From Chitinophaga niabensis (GTDB lineage Bacteria; Bacteroidota; Bacteroidia; Chitinophagales; Chitinophagaceae), in NCBI RefSeq assembly GCF_039545795.1, contig NZ_CP154260.1, positions 2,547,001 through 2,611,000 on the forward strand: a stretch of 64,000 bases of DNA, in the 5' to 3' direction. The notes under the pieces are model-generated. The model saw nothing but the letters and a program-made list of their open reading frames with translations, did not search any database and was not told the DNA's origin. The translations under genes were made by a program, and so were the position numbers. Below are positions 8,631-18,143 of this stretch, one piece after another. Every line of letters begins with the position of its first letter. Within the stretch, counting starts at the first letter, position 1.

Positions 8631-9590
8631 ATGGGAACAGTCATTGGAAAAATATACGATACAGGTGTACCGGGTAGAACCGGTCAGCTTTATGAAGGTA
8701 TGACGGAGCATTACATCGGAAACCGGCAGCATCATTGCAAAGCAGAAGAAATTACTTTTGACGGGGTATCCATGCGGTGGTGCGACTGCTCCATTGACCA
8801 ATCTGCAAGGGTTGAGGTGGAGAGCAGGGAAGAATTTGTGGAACTTCATTACAATATTACGGGTCAGAGCTCCAGCGATTTTGGCGAGGGGAACTTCGAC
8901 TTCCAACCATTAAGGCATAGCCTGTTTTACAGTAATGGCTACGCTGGCTCACATCAAATAACGGGCGACAAAAACAGTTCGCATGCGTTTCTGGAAGTGA
9001 AGCTGTCCAGGAATATATTTGAACGCCTCAATCTTGGCATGGACAGTCCAGGCAATATCATTATGGACTATATGACAGACCGGAGAACCGGCTGGGTCGG
9101 TAAGACAGCCCCCATTTCCCCTGAAATGGTATTCCTGATTTCCAATATCCGGAAATGTCCTTATTCAGGTATGATGAAGCGTTTATACCTGGAGTCGAAG
9201 TTAATGGAGTTGTACCTGTTACAGATTAACACCCTGACTGCCGATGAGCGGCAGTTTGCAACCAACCTCAAAAGGGGAGATATTGACAAGATATACGAAG
9301 CAAGGGAATTTATAGATAAGCATTACGGCGAACCCTGCTCCATCATTTACCTTGCATCACATATCGGTCTAAACCAACAGAAGTTGAAAACAGGTTTCCG
9401 GGAAATATTAGGCATTACTGTATTCGGCTACCTAAGTGAGGTACGGATGCAGCAGGCAAAGCGGATGCTTCTTGAAGAGAAAAAGTATGTGGGCGAAGTG
9501 GCAATTGAAGTTGGGTACAAAAACCCGCACCACTTCACCGCAGCGTTTAAGAAAAGGTTTGGCTTTTTGCCAAGCGGATTGAGGGAATAG
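8631..9590 (+). CDS. AraC-family regulator (PchR/YbtA-like)
   Basis: The C-terminal 90 residues are a double helix-turn-helix of AraC type: IYLASHIGLNQQKLKTGF, then VGEVAIEVGYKNPHHFTAAFKKRFG, split by a linker helix. The N-terminal part, about 200 residues, is the sensor region expected for PchR/YbtA regulators, which bind ferric siderophores and activate uptake genes. A longer frame opens at GTG 8571, but that codon is only 4 bases after the -7 element and upstream of the probable transcription start. I therefore take ATG 8631, which gives 319 residues. It diverges from the two ABC half-transporters and probably controls them and the TonB receptor cluster further right. Confidence 0.87.
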   Translation: MGTVIGKIYDTGVPGRTGQLYEGMTEHYIGNRQHHCKAEEITFDGVSMRWCDCSIDQSARVEVESREEFVELHYNITGQSSSDFGEGNFDFQPLRHSLFYSNGYAGSHQITGDKNSSHAFLEVKLSRNIFERLNLGMDSPGNIIMDYMTDRRTGWVGKTAPISPEMVFLISNIRKCPYSGMMKRLYLESKLMELYLLQINTLTADERQFATNLKRGDIDKIYEAREFIDKHYGEPCSIIYLASHIGLNQQKLKTGFREILGITVFGYLSEVRMQQAKRMLLEEKKYVGEVAIEVGYKNPHHFTAAFKKRFGFLPSGLRE

Positions 9591-9789
9591 TGAAATCTGT
9601 TCATTATTGCAATTACACCAGGTCAGCAGAAAATATGGGCATTTGTGTAGTTTTATCAGATATCTTCACAAGTTGTAAGCAATGTAAAAAACCGCCGTCT
9701 CCCAAAAAACAGACAGGGGTAATTTGAAACGGACGAAAAGCTAAAGGAAACAGAACTCAACAAGAACCATTTTTTAACACCTCCGGTTT

Positions 9790-12700
9790 CTAATCAAGCG
9801 GGTTTACTTCTTCAAAATCCTTTTTTATCTGTTCCTTAACTTCGGCAGGTAAATGAGTTTTCAAATAATCTACCAACTGCCTGCCGGTTACAGTTCCATT
9901 ATTTTGAACAGCCAGCTCAAAGAAATTCTTCAGTACGGTATCCAGTGTAGCAGCCCGCTCTTTTAGGCGGCAGAAAACCACCGCCCCTTTATCCCTTTCC
10001 ACGTATTCAGCCCCGTCCGTATTTACCAATGCCGGTTCCGTATTGGCCTCTGAACCCCGCTCTTTCTTATAGTCGTTTATCTTGCGTTGCAGCAAATCGG
10101 TGTAGGGTTGCCCGCCAAATTTTTGGCGAACGTATTGGATGGCATAGTAATCCGGCAGAGCATACTGGAATATCCCTGCTCCCTGTACGTTGGCTATTTT
10201 AACTTTCGAACCAATAAGCTGACCGGCGATTTCACGTACCATGATATAGGCGATGTACGCCTCGTCATTTTTCCGTTTCAAATCAGCCGTCCAACCGTGT
10301 TTTTCGGGAACGGCAATCAGGCTGTGTGATGCGTAAAACTCATTGTTGTAGTAGGGAATTTCAGCGATTTGCAGGGTTGGGTAAGGATATTGTCCCAATA
10401 CCGGTCTCAAATAGGCCAACGCATTTACCGCAGCATCTGCAACCGCACCGATATTCCATGAATGGGCAGGATGGTAATAAATCTGGCCTTTGATGCTGTC
10501 CGCCATATCAAAAGGATATACGGCATAGTCTGCAGAACCTACATACCACTTAAATGCTGTGTTGTCAGGAATAGTGTAGGTGGCGAAGTTCCTGCCGTTT
10601 TCCTGCCATCTTCTTTGCAGGATACCGGAGGCGATAGGAAGCTGTCCATCCGAAGTGCTTACCGTGATACGACCGTTTAGCCAGGTTGCATCGGGAATAC
10701 CTGCTATTTCAGCCAATGCCTTGGCATCCGTAACCGGCTCCATGCGGGATCTGAGTTTTGCCAAACCCAGCTTATCTCTTTCCCGGTTTTCCGTCAGTTC
10801 CTTATCCGCATTGTAACCGATGACCGGAACAATATCCCTGCCGAGAAAGCTGCCATTGAACACCAAATCGGGCTGAGGGTCTTTTTGTGTAAAGCCCCTA
10901 TATTCCAACGTAGCGGTTATATCCAGCTTGATGCTTTCGCCTGCCTCCAGTGCTTTTGAAAAAGCACATTTGAACAGGCGGTGCGCTCCGTCCGCTTCAA
11001 TCAGGGACAGTTCTTTACCACCTGCCGTAATGGATGTAATGATGGCAAAATCCTTTACGTTCAAATACAATGTATCAATAGTCCGTTCCGTTAGATTAGA
11101 AACCTGTACGGAAGCCACATAATCCGCTTTCCGTTGTTCGGGGTATAAATCGAACGAAAGATTAACCTGTGTGTACTTGGGTTGCGGGTATTCTTCCAGC
11201 CATTTGTATTTTTTCTCATAATCGGCTTTAAACATGCGTTCCTGTGCGGTTGTCCTGAACTTATTGACGGTATTGACATTGGCCTTGATAAAAGATTGCA
11301 GCATGAAGAAGCTAATGAGGCTTATGCCCAAAACCAGCTTAAAGGGTAGCGATAACCCTTTCCCCGGCGAGGTAATGCGGGAAAGCAAGTTTTTTTTGGT
11401 TCCCCTGTTCCATAACCATACGGAAAGTAAAAGAAAGTTGACCGCAAGTACCGACCACATCAGGGCATACCACGGAGCCGATACTCCGAAAATACCATAG
11501 CCGTTCATTTCCGAATAATCCTCCAGGCCGGGAACAAAAATATATAACAAACGGAGTTGTTCCACCGTACCGGTGACGTTGGCTACCACTTCAAACAGCA
11601 TGATACCGACCGCTATCCCATGTGCGGCAAAACGATTGTTGGTAACAGCCCCGATGAAGAATGCCAGTGCCACAATCATCATGTAATTGAGCCAGCTCAA
11701 ACGTATGCCAAACAGGTCTTGCAGGTACAATGACCAATCAATGTCGGTAAATCCCCTGCCCAATTGCACCAGTACGCCTATTACCAAAAGGCATACGGAA
11801 CAAACAAACGCCACCCATGCCATTGCGAAGAAACGGGAAAACAGCGTGACCCATACCGGCACAGGCAAGGCATCTTTAACCTGCCATAAACCTACTGTTC
11901 TGTCTTTAAATAGCAATTCAATAGACCATACGGTAAAGAAAATAATCAGGTACAGACCGAGCGGTTGTCTTGCTACCGTCATCAGGTAGGTAAGTGGTAG
12001 CTGCGGTGTTTCGATATAATATTTCTCCGACCATAGCAGGTGGTAGCAAAGGAACAGTGCCATGATGACCGCAAGGATAATCCTGAAATTTACAGACCGG
12101 GCATGCCCTTTAAATTCTATCCACGACAACCGGAACACTTTTGTCAGCATCGTTCCCTGCGAAAAATTCAATACCGTAAGCGGTTTGCTTAATCTGGTTG
12201 CCGATATTGCTTCAGGCTCATCCAACGGTTTATTGCCTTTCTTTTCCTTTTTCGAGGAAGCCATGATGAACCGCTTAAAGCTGAAACGCAGGTAAGAGAA
12301 TGCGAAAAGCGCCAAAGCAATGGTAAACCAAATTATCCTGTTTATAATCAGGATATGGGTAAGGGGAAAATAAGCTGCATTCTTTTCCGGTACGCTCATG
12401 GCATCCACCACTTCACGGGTTATACCATACGCAAAAGGGTCAAGCAAGAGTATAATATCCAGGTGCACGCTGCTCTCCCTTGTGCTTTCAGCAATCAGGA
12501 ACAATATCATCACGACAAAAAGACCAACATAACTCGCCGCCATGTTCCTGAACAACACTACCAGCGAAATGCTGATACCGGTGAGCAGGAAAAGGTTGGG
12601 CAGCATAAAAAGCACGAATGCCTGTAAGGTCTGCCCCCAAAGCACCGGGCCGGTTACCTGGTTAGGAGAGGCCCCCAGCCACGGTGTCAGCACGATACCG

Positions 12701-13059
12701 ATGATGTATGCCACGCTAAGCAGGGTATTGATGGTAAATGCCGCCAAAAATTTTTTAAGGAAATACTGTTTTTCATTGACCGGTTTGGTATAAATGATAC
12801 CCGACATGCGGTGCTCGATGTCCTTGTAAACGACCGTTCCGGTAATAATGGCGACAATAACGAACAACAGGAAACCAACCCCCGCAATATTGATATGGGT
12901 AATACCTGCGGCATTGACCCAAACGCCGTCATTCACAATGAGGTTATAGGTGGAGCGGGAATACGTTGCACCCTGAACGAGCAGTATCAGGGCGAATACC
13001 CATGTTAGCGGACGTCTTATCCGGTAAATGAGTTCATTGGAAAAAATATGGTTGCTCAT
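9790..13059 (-). CDS. ABC-2 type permease fused to a degenerate M1-peptidase-like domain
   Basis: This 1089-residue protein has two blocks of about six membrane helices (roughly residues 15-265 and 320-600), as in ABC-2 permeases. A periplasmic region of about 480 residues follows with the layout of M1 aminopeptidases. Where M1 enzymes have HEXXH and a downstream NEG(F/Y)A, this protein reads VREIAGQLIG and then AGIFQYALPDYYA. Both zinc histidines are gone, so peptidase activity is unlikely. It follows its ATPase by 6 bp and is the last gene of the TonB receptor operon. Its cargo is unknown. It could help release, export or process a metallophore in the periplasm, or be a scaffold. Confidence 0.82.
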   Translation of the reverse strand: MSNHIFSNELIYRIRRPLTWVFALILLVQGATYSRSTYNLIVNDGVWVNAAGITHINIAGVGFLLFVIVAIITGTVVYKDIEHRMSGIIYTKPVNEKQYFLKKFLAAFTINTLLSVAYIIGIVLTPWLGASPNQVTGPVLWGQTLQAFVLFMLPNLFLLTGISISLVVLFRNMAASYVGLFVVMILFLIAESTRESSVHLDIILLLDPFAYGITREVVDAMSVPEKNAAYFPLTHILIINRIIWFTIALALFAFSYLRFSFKRFIMASSKKEKKGNKPLDEPEAISATRLSKPLTVLNFSQGTMLTKVFRLSWIEFKGHARSVNFRIILAVIMALFLCYHLLWSEKYYIETPQLPLTYLMTVARQPLGLYLIIFFTVWSIELLFKDRTVGLWQVKDALPVPVWVTLFSRFFAMAWVAFVCSVCLLVIGVLVQLGRGFTDIDWSLYLQDLFGIRLSWLNYMMIVALAFFIGAVTNNRFAAHGIAVGIMLFEVVANVTGTVEQLRLLYIFVPGLEDYSEMNGYGIFGVSAPWYALMWSVLAVNFLLLSVWLWNRGTKKNLLSRITSPGKGLSLPFKLVLGISLISFFMLQSFIKANVNTVNKFRTTAQERMFKADYEKKYKWLEEYPQPKYTQVNLSFDLYPEQRKADYVASVQVSNLTERTIDTLYLNVKDFAIITSITAGGKELSLIEADGAHRLFKCAFSKALEAGESIKLDITATLEYRGFTQKDPQPDLVFNGSFLGRDIVPVIGYNADKELTENRERDKLGLAKLRSRMEPVTDAKALAEIAGIPDATWLNGRITVSTSDGQLPIASGILQRRWQENGRNFATYTIPDNTAFKWYVGSADYAVYPFDMADSIKGQIYYHPAHSWNIGAVADAAVNALAYLRPVLGQYPYPTLQIAEIPYYNNEFYASHSLIAVPEKHGWTADLKRKNDEAYIAYIMVREIAGQLIGSKVKIANVQGAGIFQYALPDYYAIQYVRQKFGGQPYTDLLQRKINDYKKERGSEANTEPALVNTDGAEYVERDKGAVVFCRLKERAATLDTVLKNFFELAVQNNGTVTGRQLVDYLKTHLPAEVKEQIKKDFEEVNPLD

Positions 13060-13065
13060 AAGGAT

Positions 13066-13956
13066 TTACGAATGGTTTAGGGCAGATTGCGATTGAAAAA
13101 TCTGGTTGAAATACGCATCTTCCAACGTAGGGGATTTTTTAAGGAATTTTCCGTTGGGGATTTCATTGCTGACCACGGTAACCAACATTTTTCCGAGGTG
13201 GAACCTTGTGGAAATAATATCAAACTGCTCCCTGTAATGCGGTAGCTCATTCCGGTCAATCTGTGCCTCCCAGAGTTTACCACCAAACGATTGTTCAATT
13301 TCAGAGGGCTTTCCGGTCAGCAATACTTTTCCCCCGCCAATGATTGCCATGTCATTGCACAATGTGCTTACATCCTCCACAATGTGTGTGGAAAGGATGA
13401 CCACCGTATTTTCCCCGATTTCACTTAACAGGTTATAGAAACGGTTACGCTCCAAAGGGTCAAGCCCGGCAGTGGGTTCATCCACGATAATCAGTTCGGG
13501 ATTGCCCAGCAATGCCTGTGCAATGCCAAAGCGTTGCTTCATCCCGCCGGAATACGTACCGATTTTCTTTTTTCGGACTTCATAGAGATTGACCTTTTGC
13601 AATAGATAATCTACCGTTTCTTTTCTTTCCGCTCTGCTTGCGATGCCTTTCAAATCGGCAATTTGGGAAAGCAATTCCTCCGAGGTCAGGCTTGGATATA
13701 CGCCAAATTCCTGCGGAAGATAGCCCAGCACTTCCCTTAGACGGGTAGGCTCTTTCAGCACATCTATTTCCCCGAATGTTACTGTGCCGCTATCGGCATC
13801 CTGTAACGTGGCAATGGTGCGCATCAGCGTGGATTTGCCTGCGCCGTTCTGCCCCAGCAAGCCGAACATCCCTTTGCCGATGGTAAGCGTTACATGGCTC
13901 AATGCCTGTACGCCATTGCTGTATTTTTTGGATAGGTTATCTATTTTAAGTGTCAT
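13066..13956 (-). CDS. ABC transporter ATPase of the ABC-2 exporter
   Basis: This 296-residue ATPase has Walker A GQNGAGKST near residue 37, signature YSGGMKQR and Walker B ELIIVDEPTAGLDP. These are the features of CcmA/NatA-type ATPases that energise ABC-2 permeases. The last 70 residues form the accessory C-terminal domain common in this group. It is 6 bp upstream of its permease and 11 bp downstream of the TonB receptor gene, so the three are almost certainly cotranscribed. It works on the cytoplasmic face of the inner membrane. Confidence 0.9.
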   Translation of the reverse strand: MTLKIDNLSKKYSNGVQALSHVTLTIGKGMFGLLGQNGAGKSTLMRTIATLQDADSGTVTFGEIDVLKEPTRLREVLGYLPQEFGVYPSLTSEELLSQIADLKGIASRAERKETVDYLLQKVNLYEVRKKKIGTYSGGMKQRFGIAQALLGNPELIIVDEPTAGLDPLERNRFYNLLSEIGENTVVILSTHIVEDVSTLCNDMAIIGGGKVLLTGKPSEIEQSFGGKLWEAQIDRNELPHYREQFDIISTRFHLGKMLVTVVSNEIPNGKFLKKSPTLEDAYFNQIFQSQSALNHS

Positions 13957-13967
13957 AGTTAAACGTA

Positions 13968-16355
13968 TTAGAACTTGCCTGTCAGCGTGATGCCATAAGT
14001 TGCCGGAATACCTATCATAGCCATTTTTGAACCGGAAGAATAGGTGTAGGAAAGGTATTTTTCATTAAAGATGTTCCTTGCCCAGAATACTAGATCCACA
14101 TTCCGGCTGGTAACGCCAGCTCTAAGGTTGAACAGTGAATATGGGTCTTGTTTGATGGTGTTCTCCAAGTCAAAATACTGTTTGCCCAGATAGTTCCATT
14201 CGCCCCGTACCATTCCCTCAAACCTCCTGAACAAAGGATGTGAATATTGTATGGCAAGCATGGACGTTACCGCTGGCTGCATGATAAGCTGGTTGCCTTT
14301 TAGGTCTTTTTCCATACCTGTCGTTTGGTCAGGCGATATCAAACGGCTGTACCTGCCATGCGTATAGCCTAAGTTGTAATCCACCTGCATTCCTTTGAAC
14401 GGACGGGCTGCAAGTTCAAACTCCACACCTTTACTGGTGGCATTCCCGGCGTTCTGTATGGTGATGGAGGCGGACGACCTTGCAAATGCCGTTACCTGCA
14501 TATCCTGCCAGTCAATATAAAATGCAGTCAGGTTCGCCGTCATGCGGTTGTCAAACCAGGTGGTTTTAGCTCCAATTTCAAAATTGTTGCTGTATTCCGG
14601 GTCATACGTGTAATAGTCAGGGTCAAAGGTTCTTTTGTTCAATCCACCTGCCCTGAACCCTTTGGAATAAGTGGCATACAATAAGGCTTCAGGGGTTAGC
14701 TTATAGGCCATGTTCAACTTGGGTGAAAATGCTCTGTACTTGCCGTTCATACGTGTCGATGGCATAACAGGCGTAACCGGGAAACCCTCTTTTATCTTAT
14801 CAGTCCGGGTATGGAGAATTTTTGTTTCCCAATCATACCGTACTCCTGCGGTGATGTCCAGTTTGGGTGTTATCGAATAGGTAGCCTGTCCGAAAAGGGC
14901 AAGCCCTGAATTGTCAAGTTTTGAAGGCGTATGCAGTTCGTAAGGGGCATAAGGGTCTTGCAGGAGGATAGCCGCATCCGCTCCCATAACCATTATCCCG
15001 TTTTCCTTATCGGGGTGGTTCATGTAGAATGCACCTGCCGTCCATTTCAATGGGGATTTGCTATCAGCCGGACTGCTCAAACGGAATTCCTGTGTAATTG
15101 TAGTAGAATAATTATCCTTTGGTGTTCCAAAGTATTTCAAACCGAACACATCATAGGTTGTCCAGTCGCCATCCCAATAGCCATTATGGATAAACCGGTT
15201 TACATATTGGTAAGCTGAAATGCTGGTAACATCGAAATACCTGCCATAGTGCTGTGCGGTCAGGGAAGCGTTGTAAAAATTCCGGCGTTCTTCTCCGGTG
15301 GCATTTTGCGATGTTTTGTACGGATTTTCCAAAGCAATTTGTGCATTTGTCGCATAAGGGAATGCCCCGGCGTTGGAAGATTGCTGTGCCTTGCCATTCA
15401 GGGTAAAACTCCATTTGTCAGACGGCAGGTAACGCAGGTACAGGTTACCGCCATAGCTATGGATTTTATCAAACCTGCTGTTGTCAAACGTGTTGGTAAA
15501 ATATCCACCGGTCTTATTATAAGAGGCTGAAAAGCCTGTAAACAGTTTGTTGTTCACAATAGGTGTCTTTATTCCGGCGGTATATCTTTGGGCGTTGTAA
15601 TTACCGAATGAGGTTTCCGCAAAACCCGTGGTACGGTTGCCCGGCTTTTTGGTAATCACATTAATAACACCCGCCATTGCATTACGACCATACAACGTAC
15701 CCTGCGGGCCTCTCAATACCTCTATCCGTTCGGCATCGTAAAACTGGCTCATGGCAGTTCCCGCATCATACTGAAGCACACCGTCTATATAAACCGCTAC
15801 GGAAGGGTCTAACGAAGATGGAAAGATACCACGGATGGCATACAGGGGCTGGTCGCTGCCTCCGTTTACTACATAGAGATTGGGAGCAATGGAAGTCAGG
15901 TCTTTTACCGACCATATGCGGTAATCCTGTATTTTCTTTGCACTTATGGCAGATACGGCAAGCGGTACGTCCTGCAACATATCTTCCCGCTTTTCGGCGG
16001 TTACCGTTACCTGTTCAAGTGTTACCATGTTTTCGTGGCATACACAGGTCATTTTACACTCCTGTCCAACATGAACCGTAATGTTTTTGGTGTGCTTCTC
16101 GTAACCGATAGCCGATACGTTCAGCACATGCTCACCAGGTGCTACGGAAGGAAACTGAAAACTGCCCGATGGGTCTGTTAAGGTGATTATATTCAGTGCT
16201 TCAATGGAAACCGAGGCTTTAGCAATCGGACTTCCCGAAACGTCATAAACATAGCCGGACACACTGCCCGCAGGTTGTTGGGCATTGGAAATTATACTTA
16301 GACAACTTAAAGCAACAAGTAAAAATAACCTGTATAAAATAGTCGTTTGTTTCAT
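13968..16355 (-). CDS. TonB-dependent outer-membrane receptor, siderophore type
   Basis: This 795-residue receptor has a signal peptide ending SNAQ and a carboxypeptidase-regulatory-like domain (about residues 30-108). The plug opens with VTVTAEKREDMLQDVPLAVSAIS and contains YAIRGI and VEVLRGPQGTLYGRNAMAGVINV-type motifs. The beta barrel ends in TYGITLTGKF with the terminal Phe. This plug type is shared with siderophore, vitamin and xenosiderophore receptors. The regulatory-like domain contains an unusual CKMTCVC cluster near residue 87-93. Upstream, TGCAA and TTCGA-like repeats include TGCAA-N5-TTGCA at 16396-16410, a possible regulator site. With the AraC gene and ABC pair it completes a metallophore uptake route. 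No biosynthesis genes are present. Confidence 0.85.
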   Translation of the reverse strand: MKQTTILYRLFLLVALSCLSIISNAQQPAGSVSGYVYDVSGSPIAKASVSIEALNIITLTDPSGSFQFPSVAPGEHVLNVSAIGYEKHTKNITVHVGQECKMTCVCHENMVTLEQVTVTAEKREDMLQDVPLAVSAISAKKIQDYRIWSVKDLTSIAPNLYVVNGGSDQPLYAIRGIFPSSLDPSVAVYIDGVLQYDAGTAMSQFYDAERIEVLRGPQGTLYGRNAMAGVINVITKKPGNRTTGFAETSFGNYNAQRYTAGIKTPIVNNKLFTGFSASYNKTGGYFTNTFDNSRFDKIHSYGGNLYLRYLPSDKWSFTLNGKAQQSSNAGAFPYATNAQIALENPYKTSQNATGEERRNFYNASLTAQHYGRYFDVTSISAYQYVNRFIHNGYWDGDWTTYDVFGLKYFGTPKDNYSTTITQEFRLSSPADSKSPLKWTAGAFYMNHPDKENGIMVMGADAAILLQDPYAPYELHTPSKLDNSGLALFGQATYSITPKLDITAGVRYDWETKILHTRTDKIKEGFPVTPVMPSTRMNGKYRAFSPKLNMAYKLTPEALLYATYSKGFRAGGLNKRTFDPDYYTYDPEYSNNFEIGAKTTWFDNRMTANLTAFYIDWQDMQVTAFARSSASITIQNAGNATSKGVEFELAARPFKGMQVDYNLGYTHGRYSRLISPDQTTGMEKDLKGNQLIMQPAVTSMLAIQYSHPLFRRFEGMVRGEWNYLGKQYFDLENTIKQDPYSLFNLRAGVTSRNVDLVFWARNIFNEKYLSYTYSSGSKMAMIGIPATYGITLTGKF

Positions 16356-16395
16356 TATTTAGAATGATTCCATATAAGATAAATCGCCACAAAAT

Positions 16396-16410
16396 TGCAA
16401 TAATGTTGCA
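16396..16410 (-). promoter_or_regulatory. TGCAA-N5-TTGCA inverted repeat upstream of the receptor gene
   Basis: The inverted repeat TGCAA-TAATG-TTGCA lies 41-55 bases upstream of the receptor start codon, a position suitable for an activator such as the nearby AraC protein. It is short and AT-rich, so it may be chance. Confidence 0.25.
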
Positions 16411-16485
16411 TTATGCCGTTAACGCAATCGGAATTATAATCAACGAATTTGGGTGGAAGTACCTGGCGGGAGTAGATAAAATATA

Positions 16486-16608
16486 GATGGGGAGCTGGAT
16501 AATGAAGACTACATGGTGTTGAAAAAAATTACAGGTGAAACGATAGAAAAATTGGAGGCGAGGTTAAGTGGAACACGACATCGAACTCAAAGATTAAGTT
16601 CTGCATAA
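16486..16608 (+). pseudogene. Possible tail fragment of a serine recombinase
   Basis: A plus-strand fragment of about 40 codons between two stops begins DGELDNEDYMVLKKITGET and continues IEKLEARLSG. This resembles the coiled-coil end of large serine recombinases, in which an acidic DGEID.EDY-like stretch precedes long charged helices. No start codon, catalytic domain or upstream part remains: the TonB receptor gene begins just to the left. If the reading is right, it is the scar of a mobile element at the border of the uptake cluster. A short chance frame is the alternative. Confidence 0.3.
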
Positions 16609-16643
16609 CACTCTATTATCAGAATGCTAAGGAGCTGGAAGGC

Positions 16644-16681
16644 AAAAAAAATGGGACAAGTCTTTTTTTTAGACTTGTCCC
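16644..16681 (-). terminator. Terminator at the end of the SusC/SusD operon
   Basis: An 11-bp perfect stem (GGGACAAGTCT and its complement) with a 7-base loop is followed on the minus strand by a run of about eight T. It lies 194 bp beyond the last gene of the minus-strand SusC/SusD block. Confidence 0.8.
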
Positions 16682-16685
16682 AGAA

Positions 16686-16700
16686 CGTGATTCCGCTGGG
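16686..16700 (-). repeat. 15-bp copy of the tRNA-Lys 3' end
   Basis: CGTGATTCCGCTGGG is identical to bases 29460-29474, the 3' end of tRNA-Lys with the two bases after it, in the same orientation. As in the tRNA gene, a terminator follows directly on the minus strand. A direct repeat of a tRNA 3' end is the usual mark of integration into that tRNA. The copy is short and no integrase is present, so decay of a former tRNA gene is an alternative. Confidence 0.4.
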
Positions 16701-16874
16701 GCTTTATTAAAGTCCGGCAATGCCTTATGTATCGGGGATTCCGCGAAATTAAAAAAGTTGGTGTATCCTTTTTGGAATCGCTTACAATGATAGAGTTTGC
16801 AAAGAACTTTACTATTTCCCAAAGATAAAGTAAAAGGAGCGTAAAATAACCTGAGCAGGTTACCAGGGAGGCTC

Positions 16875-18143
16875 TCATGAAAGTTTGTTCTTCAGCACCT
16901 GCATGGTTTCCCGCTGCCTTTTCTCTACGAACTGCCGGCCCTTTTTGGCCAGCTTCCTGGCCGCAGCAGGGTCTTTGGCCATGGCCAGCGCGGCGGGTCC
17001 GATTTTCGCCACGTCGGCCTCATTATCCATATCGAATAACCATTCCCCCAGGCCAATGTCGCGCCACATTACGCCTTTGCTGGTCTGCTCGTGAAAGCGG
17101 CCTACAATGGCGGGTATGCCATGGCCGATGCACATGATAGGGGTATGCATTTCCAGCCCGAACATGCCTGCAGAGCGGAGGTAGGTGCTTACGGCTTCGT
17201 CAGTGAGCCAGTAGCGGTCGCGCCACACTACTTTGCCTTTCACGTCTTCCGGCAGTTTATCGTACAATATTTCTTTGCCCAGTTTTACCTGTGTTTCGTC
17301 TTCCGGGCATATCAATATCTTCATGGGCGTTTCCCGTACGATGGCGATGATGGCTTCCCGTATGGGGCGGTTGTCGTGCTCCCTCATCTCCTGGTTGCGG
17401 GCATCTTTTTTTTCGTCGAGGGGCCTGTTCTTGGACGGTAGTTCCCACCAGGGAGTGAACCGCTGGCGCGGGATCACACAAAGGAATTTTCCTGTTTCCA
17501 GGCCATGTGTTTTCATAAATGCCTCTGCGGCGGCATCGTTGCGGAGGTCTACGGCAAAGGCGCCATCCGGGCAAAATTCCATGATGGGGCATTTAACGCC
17601 ATGGTCTTTTGCGAAGGCCAGTGAAATGGAATCGCGGAAGTAGGCGAACTGTGCTTTGGTAAGCAGTTCCACCTCGCTGGGGAAAGCCGCTTTTGCAGAT
17701 TCGGAAGGCTCACCGTAATAACCAGGGAAAGTGATACCGTAAATGCCGTAAGGTTTGCCGGTTTCTTCCGCCCAGCGTTGCACGTCTTTTCGCGCAGTCA
17801 GTGAGGGGCCGGAGCCGTGCAGCAAAAAGTCACATTCGGTGAAGGCGGTTTTTATTTCTTCGGGCGTTTGTACGATCTGCAGCTTGGGGAAACGTTTCAT
17901 CAACATTTCTTTCACCCCGTTGTCTACGCTGGAAGGCCATAACCTCACGGCCGCTCCGGGGATGTGTTTTTCCAGCAGGGCGAGCACGCCGGGAGTGTGG
18001 CCGATGTCACCGATGTTTACGGTTTGCCATGAGGAGCGCAGCAGGATGGTTTTCTGTTTGCCGGACCGGGCCAGTGCAGGAAGGCCTGCCAGCAATGCTA
18101 TGAGGCCCGGTGTTTGTTGAAGGAAATCTCTGCGTGTATACAT
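16875..18143 (-). CDS. Tat-exported polysaccharide pyruvyl transferase-like protein
   Basis: This 422-residue protein begins MYTRRDFLQQTPGLIALLAG, a twin-arginine signal (RRDFL) followed by a short hydrophobic core. It is therefore probably exported folded to the periplasm. The body resembles polysaccharide pyruvyl transferases (WcaK/CsaB type): NIGDIGHTPG near the start, a central LLHGSGPSL stretch, and a late MHTPIMCIGHGIPAI block where the nucleotide- or phosphoenolpyruvate-binding motifs lie in the family. Periplasmic export is odd for enzymes that use phosphoenolpyruvate, so it may act on another substrate or be a hydrolytic or binding relative. It follows susD by 97 bp in the GC-rich block and is likely cotranscribed with it. 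Confidence 0.65.
   Translation of the reverse strand: MYTRRDFLQQTPGLIALLAGLPALARSGKQKTILLRSSWQTVNIGDIGHTPGVLALLEKHIPGAAVRLWPSSVDNGVKEMLMKRFPKLQIVQTPEEIKTAFTECDFLLHGSGPSLTARKDVQRWAEETGKPYGIYGITFPGYYGEPSESAKAAFPSEVELLTKAQFAYFRDSISLAFAKDHGVKCPIMEFCPDGAFAVDLRNDAAAEAFMKTHGLETGKFLCVIPRQRFTPWWELPSKNRPLDEKKDARNQEMREHDNRPIREAIIAIVRETPMKILICPEDETQVKLGKEILYDKLPEDVKGKVVWRDRYWLTDEAVSTYLRSAGMFGLEMHTPIMCIGHGIPAIVGRFHEQTSKGVMWRDIGLGEWLFDMDNEADVAKIGPAALAMAKDPAAARKLAKKGRQFVEKRQRETMQVLKNKLS

Noticed and set aside
16619..16878. Two short minus-strand frames over the terminator and tRNA-end repeat
   Set aside because: They read through a terminator hairpin and a non-coding repeat and have no protein-like features.
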